From the NCBI RefSeq assembly GCF_019711435.1, contig NZ_JAIGNK010000005.1, forward strand, positions 39,814 to 103,813: a DNA stretch of 64,000 nt, in the 5' to 3' direction. The notes below the pieces were generated by a model. The model saw only the letters and a program-made list of their open reading frames with translations, made no database searches and had not been told where the DNA came from. The stretch comes from Qipengyuania polymorpha. GTDB lineage: Bacteria; Pseudomonadota; Alphaproteobacteria; Sphingomonadales; Sphingomonadaceae. The position numbers and the translations under genes were made by a program. This document shows positions 1-8,272 of this stretch, one piece after another. Numbering within the stretch: position 1 is the stretch's first letter; every line of letters starts with the position of its first letter.

Positions 1-1
1 C

Positions 2-1357
2 TTCTACCGGAACAACACGCCGGAGATGAACCTCACCAGCTACGGTATCTTCGGTGAGGTATACCTGCAGGCAACCGATCGCCTGAAGTTCACCGCAGGC
101 CTGCGCTACAACAATGACGAGAAATCACTGCGTGCCCGCACCCTGCTTTATAGCGATGGCAACTCGACCGAGTTCAGCGGCGGCCAGGCGCTCATCGCGC
201 CCTATTCGGCGCAGGACATCACCGATGCGCTGAACTATGCCGCAGCCGATTTCGACCGTGCGACGCCGGGCGTGCAGGAGTTCACCGAACGCGACGTCAG
301 TTTCGACCGCCTGACCGGGCGCTTCGTGGCCGACTTCGAGCTGACTCCGGACAACCTGCTCTACGCTTCCTATTCGCGGGGCTACAAGTCCGGCGGTATC
401 AACCCGCCGCTGTCGGTGGGGGCGGTCAACGAGACCTTCGCTCCCGAAGATGTGGACGCCTTCGAAATCGGTTCGAAGAATGTCTTCGGCAACGGCGATC
501 TGGTCCTCAACCTGACCGGGTTCTATTACAAGTACAGCGGGCTGCAGCTCAGCCGCATTATTTCGCGCACCTCGGTGAACGACAATATCGATGCCGATAT
601 CTGGGGCATCGAAGCGGAAGCCATCGTCTCACCGGCGGCGAACGTGCTGGTCAATTTCAACGCCAGCTACCTCAATTCGGAAGTGTCCGAGAGCAAGCTG
701 CTGATCAATCCGCGCGATGTCTCGGCAGGTCAGGACGACACCGTCATCATCAAGGACATCAGCCTTGGCAGCAACTGTGCGGTGACATCCGATATCGGCA
801 GTGCAGAGCAGGCGAACAATTTCGTCAATTACGTCAACGGGGTAGTTTTGGGCGGTGTGTTGCAGCCCACCACGCCGATCCCCTCAACCAACACTACGGG
901 CGCCTTCTCGCTCTGCCAGGCGTTATTCGATGTTGCTGCTGTGGGGGGAGCTGGCTTCGGCGGCATCACGGTGTCTTCGGGTATCCCGGTCGACATCCAG
1001 GGCAGCCAGCTGCCGCAGGCGCCCGAATTCAAGTTCTCGGTGGGTGCGCAGTACACGCATGAATTCAGCAACGGCATGAGCCTCGTGCCGCGCGTCGACG
1101 TGTCCTACCAGGGCGAAAGCTACGGCAGCATCTTCAACGACAATATCAACCGCATCCAGGGCTATGAAATCGTCAACGCCCAGTTGCAGCTGAACGGTCA
1201 GGACGAGCGCTGGTATGTACGCGGCTTCGTCCAGAACATGTTCGACAGCGATGCAGTGACCGGGCTTTACGTCACCGACCAGTCGTCGGGCCTGTTCACC
1301 AACATCTTCACGCTCGATCCGCGCCGCTACGGTGTCGCTGTGGGCGCGAAGTTCTAG
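2..1357 (+). CDS. TonB-dependent receptor, C-terminal part (5' end outside window)
   Basis: Outer-membrane beta-barrel receptor for ligand uptake powered by TonB-ExbBD. The frame is open from the window edge, so the first ATG at 26 is internal and about 451 C-terminal residues are visible; the plug domain lies upstream. Barrel signatures are the YASYSRGYKSGG strand, FEIGSKN, many alternating aromatic strands, a carboxy-terminal LDPRRYGVAVGAKF strand and a terminal Phe, the usual beta-barrel assembly signal. A long loop contains two cysteines (SNCAV and SLCQA) that could form a disulfide. The ligand cannot be told from this fragment. A hairpin terminator follows directly. Confidence 0.92.
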   Translation, partial: FYRNNTPEMNLTSYGIFGEVYLQATDRLKFTAGLRYNNDEKSLRARTLLYSDGNSTEFSGGQALIAPYSAQDITDALNYAAADFDRATPGVQEFTERDVSFDRLTGRFVADFELTPDNLLYASYSRGYKSGGINPPLSVGAVNETFAPEDVDAFEIGSKNVFGNGDLVLNLTGFYYKYSGLQLSRIISRTSVNDNIDADIWGIEAEAIVSPAANVLVNFNASYLNSEVSESKLLINPRDVSAGQDDTVIIKDISLGSNCAVTSDIGSAEQANNFVNYVNGVVLGGVLQPTTPIPSTNTTGAFSLCQALFDVAAVGGAGFGGITVSSGIPVDIQGSQLPQAPEFKFSVGAQYTHEFSNGMSLVPRVDVSYQGESYGSIFNDNINRIQGYEIVNAQLQLNGQDERWYVRGFVQNMFDSDAVTGLYVTDQSSGLFTNIFTLDPRRYGVAVGAKF

Positions 1358-1381
1358 GCGGACCTGTTAAAAGGGGGAGGG

Positions 1382-1408
1382 AGGGGCGGCCTGCGGGTCG
1401 CCCCTTTT
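1382..1408 (+). terminator. Rho-independent terminator after the TonB receptor
   Basis: GGGGCGGCC, a three-base loop, then the complementary arm ending CGCCCC and TTTT. It sits in the short gap between the convergent receptor and transporter genes. Confidence 0.7.
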
Positions 1409-1409
1409 C

Positions 1410-2168
1410 CTATGCGCGGGTGTCGGAATTCGCGAAGGGCGAGAAATCGGTGTCGGTATCGAAAATCTCGACCCCCTCGGCCTGTTTCAGCCTGCCGACC
1501 ACGACATAGGTCACCGGCGTCAGGACCGCTTCCCACAGGACCTTGAGCGCCCAATTGGTGACCATGACAGTGAGCACCGCGCTGGTCTCCCAGATGCCGA
1601 GGAACGCGACGGGATAGAAAATCGCGCTGTCGACCGCCTGGCCGACCACGGTCGATCCGATCGTGCGGCTCCACAGCGCCTTGCCTCCCGTCCAGATTTT
1701 CATCCGCGCAAGGACATAGGAATTGACGAACTCGCCCGCCCAGAAGGCGATGATGGAGGCGAGCACGATGCGCGGGACGAGGCCGAAAACGCTCTTGTAG
1801 GCCTCTTGTCCGTCCCAGCCGTCGGCGGGCGGCATGGCGACGACGGCCCAGCTCATCAGCGCCATGAAGACCATCGCGGCAAAGCCCGTCCAGATGACAC
1901 GCCGCGCGCGGGCATAACCATAAACCTCGGTAAGCACGTCGCCGATGACGTAGCTGACGGGGAAGAACAGGATTCCCGCGCCGAAGATGAACATGCCCTC
2001 GGGCGCGGGCCACCAGCCTTCGGGCCAGAAACCGACCGGGATGGCCGAAAGCTTGGCCGCGCCGATGATATTGGACAGCAGCAGCACGGTCACGAATGCA
2101 GCCATCACAAGATCATAGAAGCGGAAGCGTGGCTCGGTGGTCGTGGCTGAAGGGAGGGGCTTTTCCAT
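1410..2168 (-). CDS. yhhQ: Queuosine precursor transporter, YhhQ/VUT family
   Basis: Inner-membrane transporter of about 252 aa; family members import 7-cyano- or 7-aminomethyl-7-deazaguanine for queuosine modification of tRNA. The sequence has about six hydrophobic segments, the family signatures FPVSYVIGDVLTEVYGY (residues about 67-83) and AGEFVNSY, and a central helix with GSTVVGQAVDSAIF. It is convergent with the TonB receptor and transcribed away from the tRNA-Arg gene. No queuosine biosynthesis genes are next to it. Confidence 0.9.
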   Translation of the reverse strand: MEKPLPSATTTEPRFRFYDLVMAAFVTVLLLSNIIGAAKLSAIPVGFWPEGWWPAPEGMFIFGAGILFFPVSYVIGDVLTEVYGYARARRVIWTGFAAMVFMALMSWAVVAMPPADGWDGQEAYKSVFGLVPRIVLASIIAFWAGEFVNSYVLARMKIWTGGKALWSRTIGSTVVGQAVDSAIFYPVAFLGIWETSAVLTVMVTNWALKVLWEAVLTPVTYVVVGRLKQAEGVEIFDTDTDFSPFANSDTRA

Positions 2169-2228
2169 AAGCCGCTGCCTATCGCCGATTGGCCTACACG
2201 CAAAGCCGCGTTATGGGCAGGTCGGCGC

Positions 2229-2305
2229 GCGCCCGTAGCTCATCTGGATAGAGCGCGAGACTTCTAATCTTGAGGCAGCAGGTTCGAGTCCTGCCGGGCG
2301 CGCCA
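2229..2305 (+). tRNA. tRNA-Arg (anticodon TCT)
   Basis: A 77-nt cloverleaf. Acceptor GCGCCCG pairs with CGGGCGC, followed by discriminator G and an encoded CCA. The anticodon stem CGAGA/TCTTG holds loop CTTCTAA with anticodon TCT, and the T arm is GCAGG-TTCGAGT-CCTGC. Its 3' part is the integration target of the adjacent element. Confidence 0.96.
2260..2305 (+). repeat. attL: 46-bp direct repeat inside the tRNA-Arg 3' half
   Basis: Identical over 46 bases to 12581-12626. It covers the anticodon loop, variable loop, T arm, acceptor 3' strand and CCA. The flanking base differs on each side (G/A before, C/T after), so these are the exact limits. The tRNA stays complete on this side. Confidence 0.95.
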
Positions 2306-2324
2306 CTTTTGCGAAGTTTTGAGA

Positions 2325-2359
2325 GTTACCTTGGCTTAGCTAGGTAACGTATAGGTAAC
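2325..2359. promoter_or_regulatory. Left-end putative integrase arm-type sites
   Basis: GTTACC (2325-2330) then TAGGTAAC (2341-2348) and TAGGTAAC (2352-2359): one inverted and two direct copies 20 bp inside attL. The same arrangement with an extra copy occurs inside attR, so these are probably integrase or excisionase binding sites. Confidence 0.65.
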
Positions 2360-2400
2360 AATGCGCTGATGCGGCGCGCCAAGGATAGGGGCAGATTCGG

Positions 2401-2811
2401 ATGGACCTTCAGACCTTTGTCGCTGAGACGCTTTCACAGATTGTCGCCGGGGTTGACGACGCAAAAAGATTCATAGCTGAGAAAGAGATCGAAGCCGAGG
2501 TAAACCCAACCCGTCGCGAAGCTGGGAGGGGGGCTAAGGTAGCCAATCCATCACCGGTGGAATTTGATGTGGCAATAACGGTCACAGATGCGACGGACGA
2601 TAATTCGGCGGAGAAAGTAGGCGGCAAAGCGGGACTAATCAGCGTCCTCTCCCTTCAGGCATCCGCAGAGCTATCTTCGGGATCAGCGAGCGGTCGTAGT
2701 GAGACCAACGCTAGCCGCATCAAGTTCAGTGTAATGTTAGCGCAACCTGCACACGTGACCGAATATCCTAAGCCACGACTGCAAGAGGGCGGAAGCTGGA
2801 AAACAGCCTAA
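2401..2811 (+). CDS. Accessory protein, beta-rich C-terminal domain, trypsin-co-occurring-domain-like
   Basis: A 136-aa soluble protein and the only clear rightward gene of the element. It has an N-terminal helix (FVAETLSQIVAGVDDA), an EVNP motif, then a beta-strand region (VEFDVAITVTD) and a C-terminal RIKFSVMLAQP strand. This helix-plus-sandwich layout, ending in a hydrophobic strand after RI(K)F, resembles small bacterial proteins of the Trypco type that often sit beside proteases or in conflict loci; that resemblance is from memory and unproven. Its position just inside the attachment site is typical of a passenger (moron) gene. Function unknown. Confidence 0.65.
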   Translation: MDLQTFVAETLSQIVAGVDDAKRFIAEKEIEAEVNPTRREAGRGAKVANPSPVEFDVAITVTDATDDNSAEKVGGKAGLISVLSLQASAELSSGSASGRSETNASRIKFSVMLAQPAHVTEYPKPRLQEGGSWKTA

Positions 2812-2973
2812 AAGCTAACCTCGCAAGCTGTGTTCGTCGCGCCCCTATGGCCGCAAGTCTGACATTTTCGATGGTCCCTCAAATTAGGAATAGAACGTTG
2901 ACCACGCCGCCCAGCGGTTTCATCAGACATTCCTTAGCAGTGGAATTTGTTACCGTCGTCTATTTATCGCAAA

Positions 2974-3207
2974 CTAAGCCACCTCTGCTCTGTTTCGCAG
3001 ATACCCCGCAAGACTGCTCATTGACCAAACAATAAGCATTTCGACTAATCTCTCAGGATCAGTCGTCGCGACCCCAAGGAACCCAGAAAATACGACTCCA
3101 GCAATTGGAACTCCAAGCAGGGATTTCCATTCATCCGGCGGTATCCATCGGCCGAACTCAAAAAAGAAGAGCGCTAACGCGACAGTCGCGTAGTCGATAA
3201 AGTCCAT
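2974..3207 (-). CDS. Small membrane protein, possibly holin-like
   Basis: 77 aa when started at the ATG at 3207, which has a strong Shine-Dalgarno (GAGAGGAGACAG) directly upstream; a longer reading frame lacks one. It has two or three hydrophobic segments (YATVALALFFFEFGRW, LLGVPIAGVVFSGFLG, LIVWSMSSLAGYL) and a charged C-terminus (RNRAEVA). Size and topology would fit a holin, but no endolysin is present in the element. Local base composition is more A+T-rich than the surrounding chromosome. Confidence 0.6.
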   Translation of the reverse strand: MDFIDYATVALALFFFEFGRWIPPDEWKSLLGVPIAGVVFSGFLGVATTDPERLVEMLIVWSMSSLAGYLRNRAEVA

Positions 3208-3273
3208 CTGTCTCCTCTCAAATTCCCGTGGCTGGTATTTGCTACACAAAGACGGATTTCTTTTCAAAGTTGG

Positions 3274-3504
3274 CTAGATATTCACTTCACACGCAGTGAC
3301 AGTCGCACCCCTGTGGCCACATTCCCGGCACTTGGCGCGATCCTCCAGGCTGGCAATCGACAACGGTGCGCGCCGCCTGTTTAGTTCCACCATCATCTCG
3401 ACCGCATTGGCCTCGATAACGCGACCGCAGCCGCTGCAAGTGATGCGCAGGTTGTAGCCTTGGCGGGCGAACTCATTGACCGAATCGAGAGAGTGGCGGA
3501 CCAT
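3274..3504 (-). CDS. Small zinc-ribbon protein
   Basis: 76 aa with two CxxC knuckles (CSGC about residue 23 and CREC about residue 59) about 33 residues apart, the usual layout of a four-cysteine zinc ribbon. Short proteins of this kind are common between tail genes and the end of phage late operons. The product is probably cytoplasmic; partner unknown. Confidence 0.65.
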   Translation of the reverse strand: MVRHSLDSVNEFARQGYNLRITCSGCGRVIEANAVEMMVELNRRRAPLSIASLEDRAKCRECGHRGATVTACEVNI

Positions 3505-3537
3505 GCTTCAAATGGAACATGGCGAGAACATTGGTCA

Positions 3538-3669
3538 ATGAAGGATTGGCGCGACAAGGAGCCTCAGCCGGGGGACCGCTTCGCCAAACTGGAGTTTGCA
3601 GGGCTGTTGGTCTTGGCGCTTTTCTGCTTCGGAGTGGCGGTGTTCGTAGTGGTACGCCGCTTGCTCTAG
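3538..3669 (+). CDS. Possible 43-aa single-pass membrane peptide
   Basis: A charged N-terminus (MKDWRDKEPQPGDRF) is followed by one convincing transmembrane segment (FAGLLVLALFCFGVAVFVVV) and RRLL. It is opposite to its neighbours and its stop overlaps that of the next gene in a shared CTAG. The ribosome site is weak (GAGAACATTGGTCA), and an upstream in-frame start at 3460 would overlap the zinc-ribbon gene. Could be a phage inner-membrane peptide or chance. Confidence 0.4.
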   Translation: MKDWRDKEPQPGDRFAKLEFAGLLVLALFCFGVAVFVVVRRLL

Positions 3670-3851
3670 TTTATCGTTGCGCCATCGCGCTCCATCGCCT
3701 CGCGTATTCGGCGGGCCGCGCGGGCAAAGCCCATGCCGATTGCTGCGCGAGGAAGGCCAAAAGCGATGGCCTCTTGCTCCACCGCTTCAAGCTGCTTTGC
3801 GAGGATTTCGGCAATCTCGTCATTGCTGAATTGGCTTGCGTCCAGTTTCAT
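3666..3851 (-). CDS. Small helical protein downstream of tape measure
   Basis: 61 aa, predicted largely helical (FSNDEIAEILAKQLEAVEQEA). The ATG at 3851 lies four bases after the tape-measure stop; an upstream TTG at 3857 overlaps that stop, so translation is likely coupled. It shares the motif EI(L)A(K/Q)QL with the 77-aa protein at 8039-8272 (SEILAQQLGPF), so the two may be distant relatives within the element. Function unknown. Confidence 0.55.
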   Translation of the reverse strand: MKLDASQFSNDEIAEILAKQLEAVEQEAIAFGLPRAAIGMGFARAARRIREAMERDGATIN

Positions 3852-3853
3852 TC

Positions 3854-6475
3854 TCAAACCCCGTTCAGTTTGCGGCGAAGTTCGCGCGCAATCTGGCCTT
3901 CGCTTTTGCGGAAGCTATCCGCGTCGGGTGTGTTCACCGTCATATGGATCGGTCTCATGCTTTGCTGGCCCATCGGACCTTGAAGCATGGCGCTTGTTAC
4001 GCCTGCCGTTTTGACCTTTGACCCGCGTGGGAGGTTCACAAGCTCCGGCCCGCGCTCACCGACAAGCGCCATGCCGCCAGGAGCAAAGCTAGTGCCAGTG
4101 GCGAAGCCGGGAATTGGAATGCCCATTGCCCCGGCTAGCGGCTTGATAACTGCTTGCTGAATTTGCAGCCGGATCAGGTCGGCAAGAATGCTTTTCACAA
4201 CGCCGGAAACCGTGTCGCGCAAATTGCGGAAGTTCACAATTGCATCCGTCAGCGCATCATTAAGCGATTCAAGACCGCGAATTTTGATGCGGTCCAATTC
4301 CTCGCCAATCTGCGCGCCCGTCTTGCTTATCTCGCGCCCATAGCGTTCCGCGTCGGTTTCGTTGCGCCTTGCATCCTCGGCACGCTCTCCGGCCTCAATA
4401 GCCTCCAGACTGTCTAGGATGGCCTGTGCGCGCCTTTTCTCGGCATCGGCTGCCGTAGAGCTGGCAATGACCATCTCTAGCTGGTTGCGCCTGTATTCCT
4501 GCTCCAGTGCAAGAATCTCGGCAGCAATGAGCTTCCGCTCGGCCTGCGTGTTGGCCATGCTGTATTGAAGGTCCAGCTTGTCGCGCTCAATGTCCACGCG
4601 GGTTGCGGCCATGTCCGCTGCCTCGCGCTCCAGTTCCACCATGCGCTGATACTCCACCGCCGCTCGTTCGCGGTCGGCAAGGAACTCCACCGCTCCGGCA
4701 AGCTCGCGCTTTTGCGCTTCGTTGTAGTCCTCGTTAGCCTCAATCTCTTTCAAGGCCTGAAGGCGGGCAAGCTCCACGCTGCGCAGCTCCAGTTCAGCCC
4801 TTTCCTCCGCGCTGGTGGCAACCGCCGACATCGCGGACCATGTGCGCTCATAGAGCGCGCCAAGGTCGCGCTTGAACTGGTCCTCAATTTCCGCCTTGCT
4901 ACGCCCGGAGCCGCGTGCATTGCTGCCAGTGGCGCTACCGCTTGAAGTGGAGGGTGGGACATACGAGTTGACCGGAGCGGGCGCGGTGATCTTCTTGCGC
5001 GCATCGGCAAGGTCTTTGTTTAGCTCTTCAAGCTGCGCTGCGAAGCCGTCCGCAAGGTCGCGAGCCTTGCCAACCTCGGTATCGCCTAGGCCCTGAATGA
5101 AGCCAGCCGTTCCGGCCACGCCGCCAGTCGTCGCGTTGCGCTGTGTGCGGGTGCGGATTTGCGCAAGGCGAAGCTCGGCTTTCGCCATCTGGAGCTTCCA
5201 CCATACGGCATCGCGCTCCTGCTTTGTCATCTCGTAAGTCGCGCGGGCAGATTCCAGCGCAGCCTTGCGGGCCTCGCCGTGGGCGGTCGCAAGGTTGTCG
5301 GTTGCCTCCCTAAGCTTGTCAGTGACGCGCTTGTTAATGGCCTGCTGCTCGGCAAGTTTCTTCGCCGTGTCAGTGTGCAGCTTGCTGCGGTTTGCGACGA
5401 GGTAAATCACGCCCGCCACAACTGTCAGTGCGGCAATCCACGGTAGTGCCGTTGCGAGCACGGAACCTATCGCCGCTTTCAAGCCTGCGAGGATTGGAAT
5501 TGCAGAGCCGCTTGCTGTGGCGGCCGCCGTCACCATCCCCCCAAAGGTTTTGAAGGCTGCAATGGCCGGGGCGATGATTTGCGTTACGCCGCCCACCGCA
5601 ATGCCTAGCGGGCCTAGAACTGCCAACGCCGCGCCTACGCCTGCCGCTAGCTGGAAAGCAAAGGGGCTGGCCTTGGCTAGCTTGGAAGTGAAGTCCGCAA
5701 TCGCGGTCACAATATTGGTCAGGCCTTCAAGCAGGCCGCTATTCACGAAAGCAATGGTTAGCTGCCGCGTGGCGCTCGTCATTTCGCGCTGTGCTTCGGT
5801 GTATTCCTCTAGCTGCTTTGCATCGCTGCTGGAGACAATCGTAGCCTTGCTGGCAAGCCTGTCGAACTCGCGTCCGCTTTCGGCCAGGAGCGGGATTAGG
5901 CCGCTGGCTTCGTCGGCAATGGACTCCATGTAGAAGACCATTTGCTCTTGCGAAACGCCGGCCTTCGAGAGGCTGTCATAGTAAAGCTGCAAGGCATCCT
6001 TGCCGCTTAGGCCCCGGAAGGCCTCGGCGGTCAGGTTAACCTTGGGCGCAATGTTCTCGAAAAAGTCGGCCATTTCGCCGCCGCCCGTGCTGGCAAAGTC
6101 GCCAATCTTGTCGCGGGTGTCTTTGAGAATGTCGCCTAGCTTTTCGGCATTAATACCAACGCCCACACTCGCGGCATGGGCAAGGCGCTGGAAGCGCTCA
6201 AAGCCCTCGCCAGCAAGGCGAGCCGAATTGGCCATGCTCTTGCTTTCCTGCGCCATCGTGCCTGCCGCGCGTCCAAAGGCCAACGCCACCCCTGCGATGG
6301 GCGCAGTGAGGCCAACGGTGAGGCTCTTGCCGATGTTCTGAAGGTCGCGGCCCATGCGCTTCATGTTGCGCTCCGACTTCTTCATCTGTTTTTCGGCAGC
6401 ATCTAAGCCGGATTTGAACTCTCCAGAGTCCAAGCCCAAGCTGATTAACAGGCTGCCAAGCATGGTAGTGGCCAA
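3854..6475 (-). CDS. Phage tail tape measure protein
   Basis: 873 aa; family members set tail length and sit inside the tail tube. N-terminal helical region with AEKQMKKSERNMKRMGRDL coiled coil (residues about 27-45) and GKSLTVGLTAPIAGVA, hydrophobic segments at about 270-360, long coiled coils at about 365-720, and the hallmark C-terminal module GFATGTSFAPGG..LVGERGPELV (about 792-817). The frame opens with TTG at 6475, nine bases after GGAG; an ATG follows at 6463 without a good ribosome site. It lies only 118 bp after the capsid gene, so the usual connector and tail-tube genes between them are missing. Confidence 0.9.
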   Translation of the reverse strand: MATTMLGSLLISLGLDSGEFKSGLDAAEKQMKKSERNMKRMGRDLQNIGKSLTVGLTAPIAGVALAFGRAAGTMAQESKSMANSARLAGEGFERFQRLAHAASVGVGINAEKLGDILKDTRDKIGDFASTGGGEMADFFENIAPKVNLTAEAFRGLSGKDALQLYYDSLSKAGVSQEQMVFYMESIADEASGLIPLLAESGREFDRLASKATIVSSSDAKQLEEYTEAQREMTSATRQLTIAFVNSGLLEGLTNIVTAIADFTSKLAKASPFAFQLAAGVGAALAVLGPLGIAVGGVTQIIAPAIAAFKTFGGMVTAAATASGSAIPILAGLKAAIGSVLATALPWIAALTVVAGVIYLVANRSKLHTDTAKKLAEQQAINKRVTDKLREATDNLATAHGEARKAALESARATYEMTKQERDAVWWKLQMAKAELRLAQIRTRTQRNATTGGVAGTAGFIQGLGDTEVGKARDLADGFAAQLEELNKDLADARKKITAPAPVNSYVPPSTSSGSATGSNARGSGRSKAEIEDQFKRDLGALYERTWSAMSAVATSAEERAELELRSVELARLQALKEIEANEDYNEAQKRELAGAVEFLADRERAAVEYQRMVELEREAADMAATRVDIERDKLDLQYSMANTQAERKLIAAEILALEQEYRRNQLEMVIASSTAADAEKRRAQAILDSLEAIEAGERAEDARRNETDAERYGREISKTGAQIGEELDRIKIRGLESLNDALTDAIVNFRNLRDTVSGVVKSILADLIRLQIQQAVIKPLAGAMGIPIPGFATGTSFAPGGMALVGERGPELVNLPRGSKVKTAGVTSAMLQGPMGQQSMRPIHMTVNTPDADSFRKSEGQIARELRRKLNGV

Positions 6476-6503
6476 GTGCGGAACTCCAATTGTTTAGGGG
6501 AAT

Positions 6504-6545
6504 GGGAGAGGGGTCTCCTTGGGGGAGGACCGTTCCCCCTCTCCC
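6504..6545. other. 10-bp inverted repeat between tape measure and capsid genes
   Basis: GGGAGAGGGG (6504-6513) and its exact complement CCCCTCTCCC (6536-6545) with a 22-base loop. It has no clear T-tract on either strand. With the hairpin at 6553-6587 it fills the gap between the two virion genes and may protect or end the capsid mRNA. Confidence 0.55.
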
Positions 6546-6552
6546 ACCCAGG

Positions 6553-6587
6553 AAACCCGGCGGCGAACCTTGCGAGCAGCCGCCGGG
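6553..6587 (-). terminator. Hairpin after the major capsid gene
   Basis: On the minus strand CCCGGCGGC, a 14-base loop, GCCGCCGGG, then TTTCC. The nine-base perfect GC stem directly follows the capsid stop. The T-tract is short, so it may be a weak terminator or an mRNA-stability element. Confidence 0.55.
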
Positions 6588-6593
6588 AAAAGG

Positions 6594-7904
6594 TTACGCA
6601 GGCGGAATAATGCCAGCGAGTTCGCAGAACGCCTTGGGCTGTGCGAGCTGCACATCCATGCGGGCATGAACCAGAATGCCGATCTGGCCGCTGTCAGCGT
6701 AAAGCTGGTCGAGAATGCGGATGTTGATGCTCTCGCGCATACCAAGGAACATCTGGCGAAAGTCACCATAAACCACGCTCGAAGCGTCGGTCGCCGTGCC
6801 TTGCGTGTCGTCGATTGGAGCCGCCGTGGTCGAAAGCAAAGGAACGTTCGAGACCATGCCGGGAACCCCAAGCGGATTTCCGTCTGCGTCCTTCAGCTTG
6901 GCAAGTTCGCGTCCCGTGCGAGGGTGATGAATGCCAGCAGTCGGGTTCGGCACGTTTGCCGCGTGCAACTCATAGATCGCATCGATGAGGCTGTCATAGT
7001 CAGCCAGAGCCGCGCCATTCGTGCCCATGCTAACGCTATTGATGCCAACCGTGTTCACAACGCCAGTCGGCTGATTGCTCGAACCGTCGCCCCATATTGC
7101 GGCGCGGTCCATCTCCAGCGCCATGGTCTGCGCAAGAGCGTTCTCGATCATTTCGCCCACGTTGAGGCTGTCCGCCATTAGTTCGCGCGAGACCTTCAAG
7201 ATGCCTGCCAGCGACTTCGCGGTGAGCGTCACTGCGCCAAAGGTCGGATCGCCTTCAGCGATGCTCGCGTTCTCAGCGCGCCAGCCAATCGTCGGGTCGG
7301 TTTCGAGCCGTGCGATGGCAAGAGTCTGAGATTCCATCGGGACTGTGCGAGCGCCAGCTCGAACCGCCACGGACTGCGAGCGCAGACGGTCGATGAACCA
7401 AGAGGCGAGGGGCGTGGGGACGGTATAGCCGCCCGCGCTATCTGTGCCTTCAGCAAGGGCGCGGCGCTCGGTGTCGTTGCGTGCGCCAGTCACCATTGCT
7501 CGGACGGTATCGCCTAGGGCATTGCCGCGCTGTCGGGTGTCGCTAAATCGGTCGGTGTTTTCGAGCACGCGAACCGCGTTGCCCTTTTCATCGATCCACT
7601 CGCCGCGACCTTCGCCGCTCCAAGCGCGGGCAAAGTCGTTTGCTCCGTCATCGCTGCCGCCAACGCTGCCGTTCGATCCGGGGCGGCGGGCATTGCGCTC
7701 AGCCTCATCGGCGGAGTTCATCTGCTCTTCCTCAATGTCGAGCTTGTTTGCATCGAGCGAGCGCATGGCCTTGTCGTGCTGGCGTTCCAATTCGCGCGCC
7801 TTCGCCTCGTCGGTCTCGCTTTCAAGGTCGTGCAGGAGCGAACGGGCCTCTTCCATAATGGTGAGGCGGTCGCGTTCCAGTTCAATCAGCTTTTGGGTCT
7901 TCAT
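6594..7904 (-). CDS. HK97-fold major capsid protein
   Basis: 436 aa. The N-terminal coiled-coil scaffold (delta) domain (LIELERDRLTIMEEARSLL) covers about residues 5-65, then a Gly/Asp-rich linker. The capsid core begins near residue 145 with the family signature TDSAGGYTVPT and continues with WRAENASIAEGDPTF, SRELMADSLN and WGDGSSNQPTGVVN. In relatives the delta domain is removed by a prohead protease, which is not encoded here. If made, the protein would need a helper phage or host protease, or would assemble uncleaved. It follows a separate upstream block ended by a long hairpin. Confidence 0.93.
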   Translation of the reverse strand: MKTQKLIELERDRLTIMEEARSLLHDLESETDEAKARELERQHDKAMRSLDANKLDIEEEQMNSADEAERNARRPGSNGSVGGSDDGANDFARAWSGEGRGEWIDEKGNAVRVLENTDRFSDTRQRGNALGDTVRAMVTGARNDTERRALAEGTDSAGGYTVPTPLASWFIDRLRSQSVAVRAGARTVPMESQTLAIARLETDPTIGWRAENASIAEGDPTFGAVTLTAKSLAGILKVSRELMADSLNVGEMIENALAQTMALEMDRAAIWGDGSSNQPTGVVNTVGINSVSMGTNGAALADYDSLIDAIYELHAANVPNPTAGIHHPRTGRELAKLKDADGNPLGVPGMVSNVPLLSTTAAPIDDTQGTATDASSVVYGDFRQMFLGMRESINIRILDQLYADSGQIGILVHARMDVQLAQPKAFCELAGIIPPA

Positions 7905-7936
7905 CTATCCGTCCAATTCTTAAGGGCGGATCGATG

Positions 7937-8000
7937 CAAAAATGCCGAGGCCGCCCGTGAAGGGTGAGCGGGGAATCAGCACCCCGTGGGCCTCGGCATT
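7937..8000 (-). terminator. Long-stem hairpin terminator upstream of the capsid gene
   Basis: On the minus strand AATGCCGAGGCC (8000-7989), a 36-base loop, then GGCCTCGGCATT (7952-7941) running into further T residues. The 12-bp arms are perfect. It separates the replication/terminase block from the capsid gene, implying that capsid has its own promoter or depends on antitermination. Confidence 0.6.
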
Positions 8001-8038
8001 GCCGGTGATTTTGGCGCTAGCACAAAACAAGAACAAAG

Positions 8039-8272
8039 TCAAGAATCCAGTGCGTCTTTCAACACTTGTTGCTCTAATGTGTCAGCCAAGTCGCGGAGCC
8101 GTTCGACCGCGCCGAAAGGGCCTAGCTGCTGTGCAAGGATCTCCGACAAAGCCGCGCCGGAGATGTTCGCAACCTCATCACGAGAAAGGTGCATGTGAGC
8201 GAAGCGGTCGAGAAATGCGGTCGCAATGGCGCGGGCCGCGATGGTGAATTGCTCATCTGTTTCTGGTCGCAT
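8039..8272 (-). CDS. Small hypothetical phage protein
   Basis: 77 aa from the ATG at 8272, which overlaps the previous stop as ATGA. Predicted helical and acidic, with SEILAQQLGPFGAVERLRDLAD in the second half. No recognised domain. Probably translated together with the upstream ORF. Confidence 0.6.
   Translation of the reverse strand: MRPETDEQFTIAARAIATAFLDRFAHMHLSRDEVANISGAALSEILAQQLGPFGAVERLRDLADTLEQQVLKDALDS

Noticed and set aside
829..1077. Minus-strand open frame inside the TonB receptor
   Set aside because: Shadow of the receptor coding strand; no Shine-Dalgarno or known protein pattern.
2847..3035. 62-aa plus-strand frame in the left part of the element
   Set aside because: No ribosome site, composition unlike a protein, and it overlaps the better supported membrane gene on the other strand.
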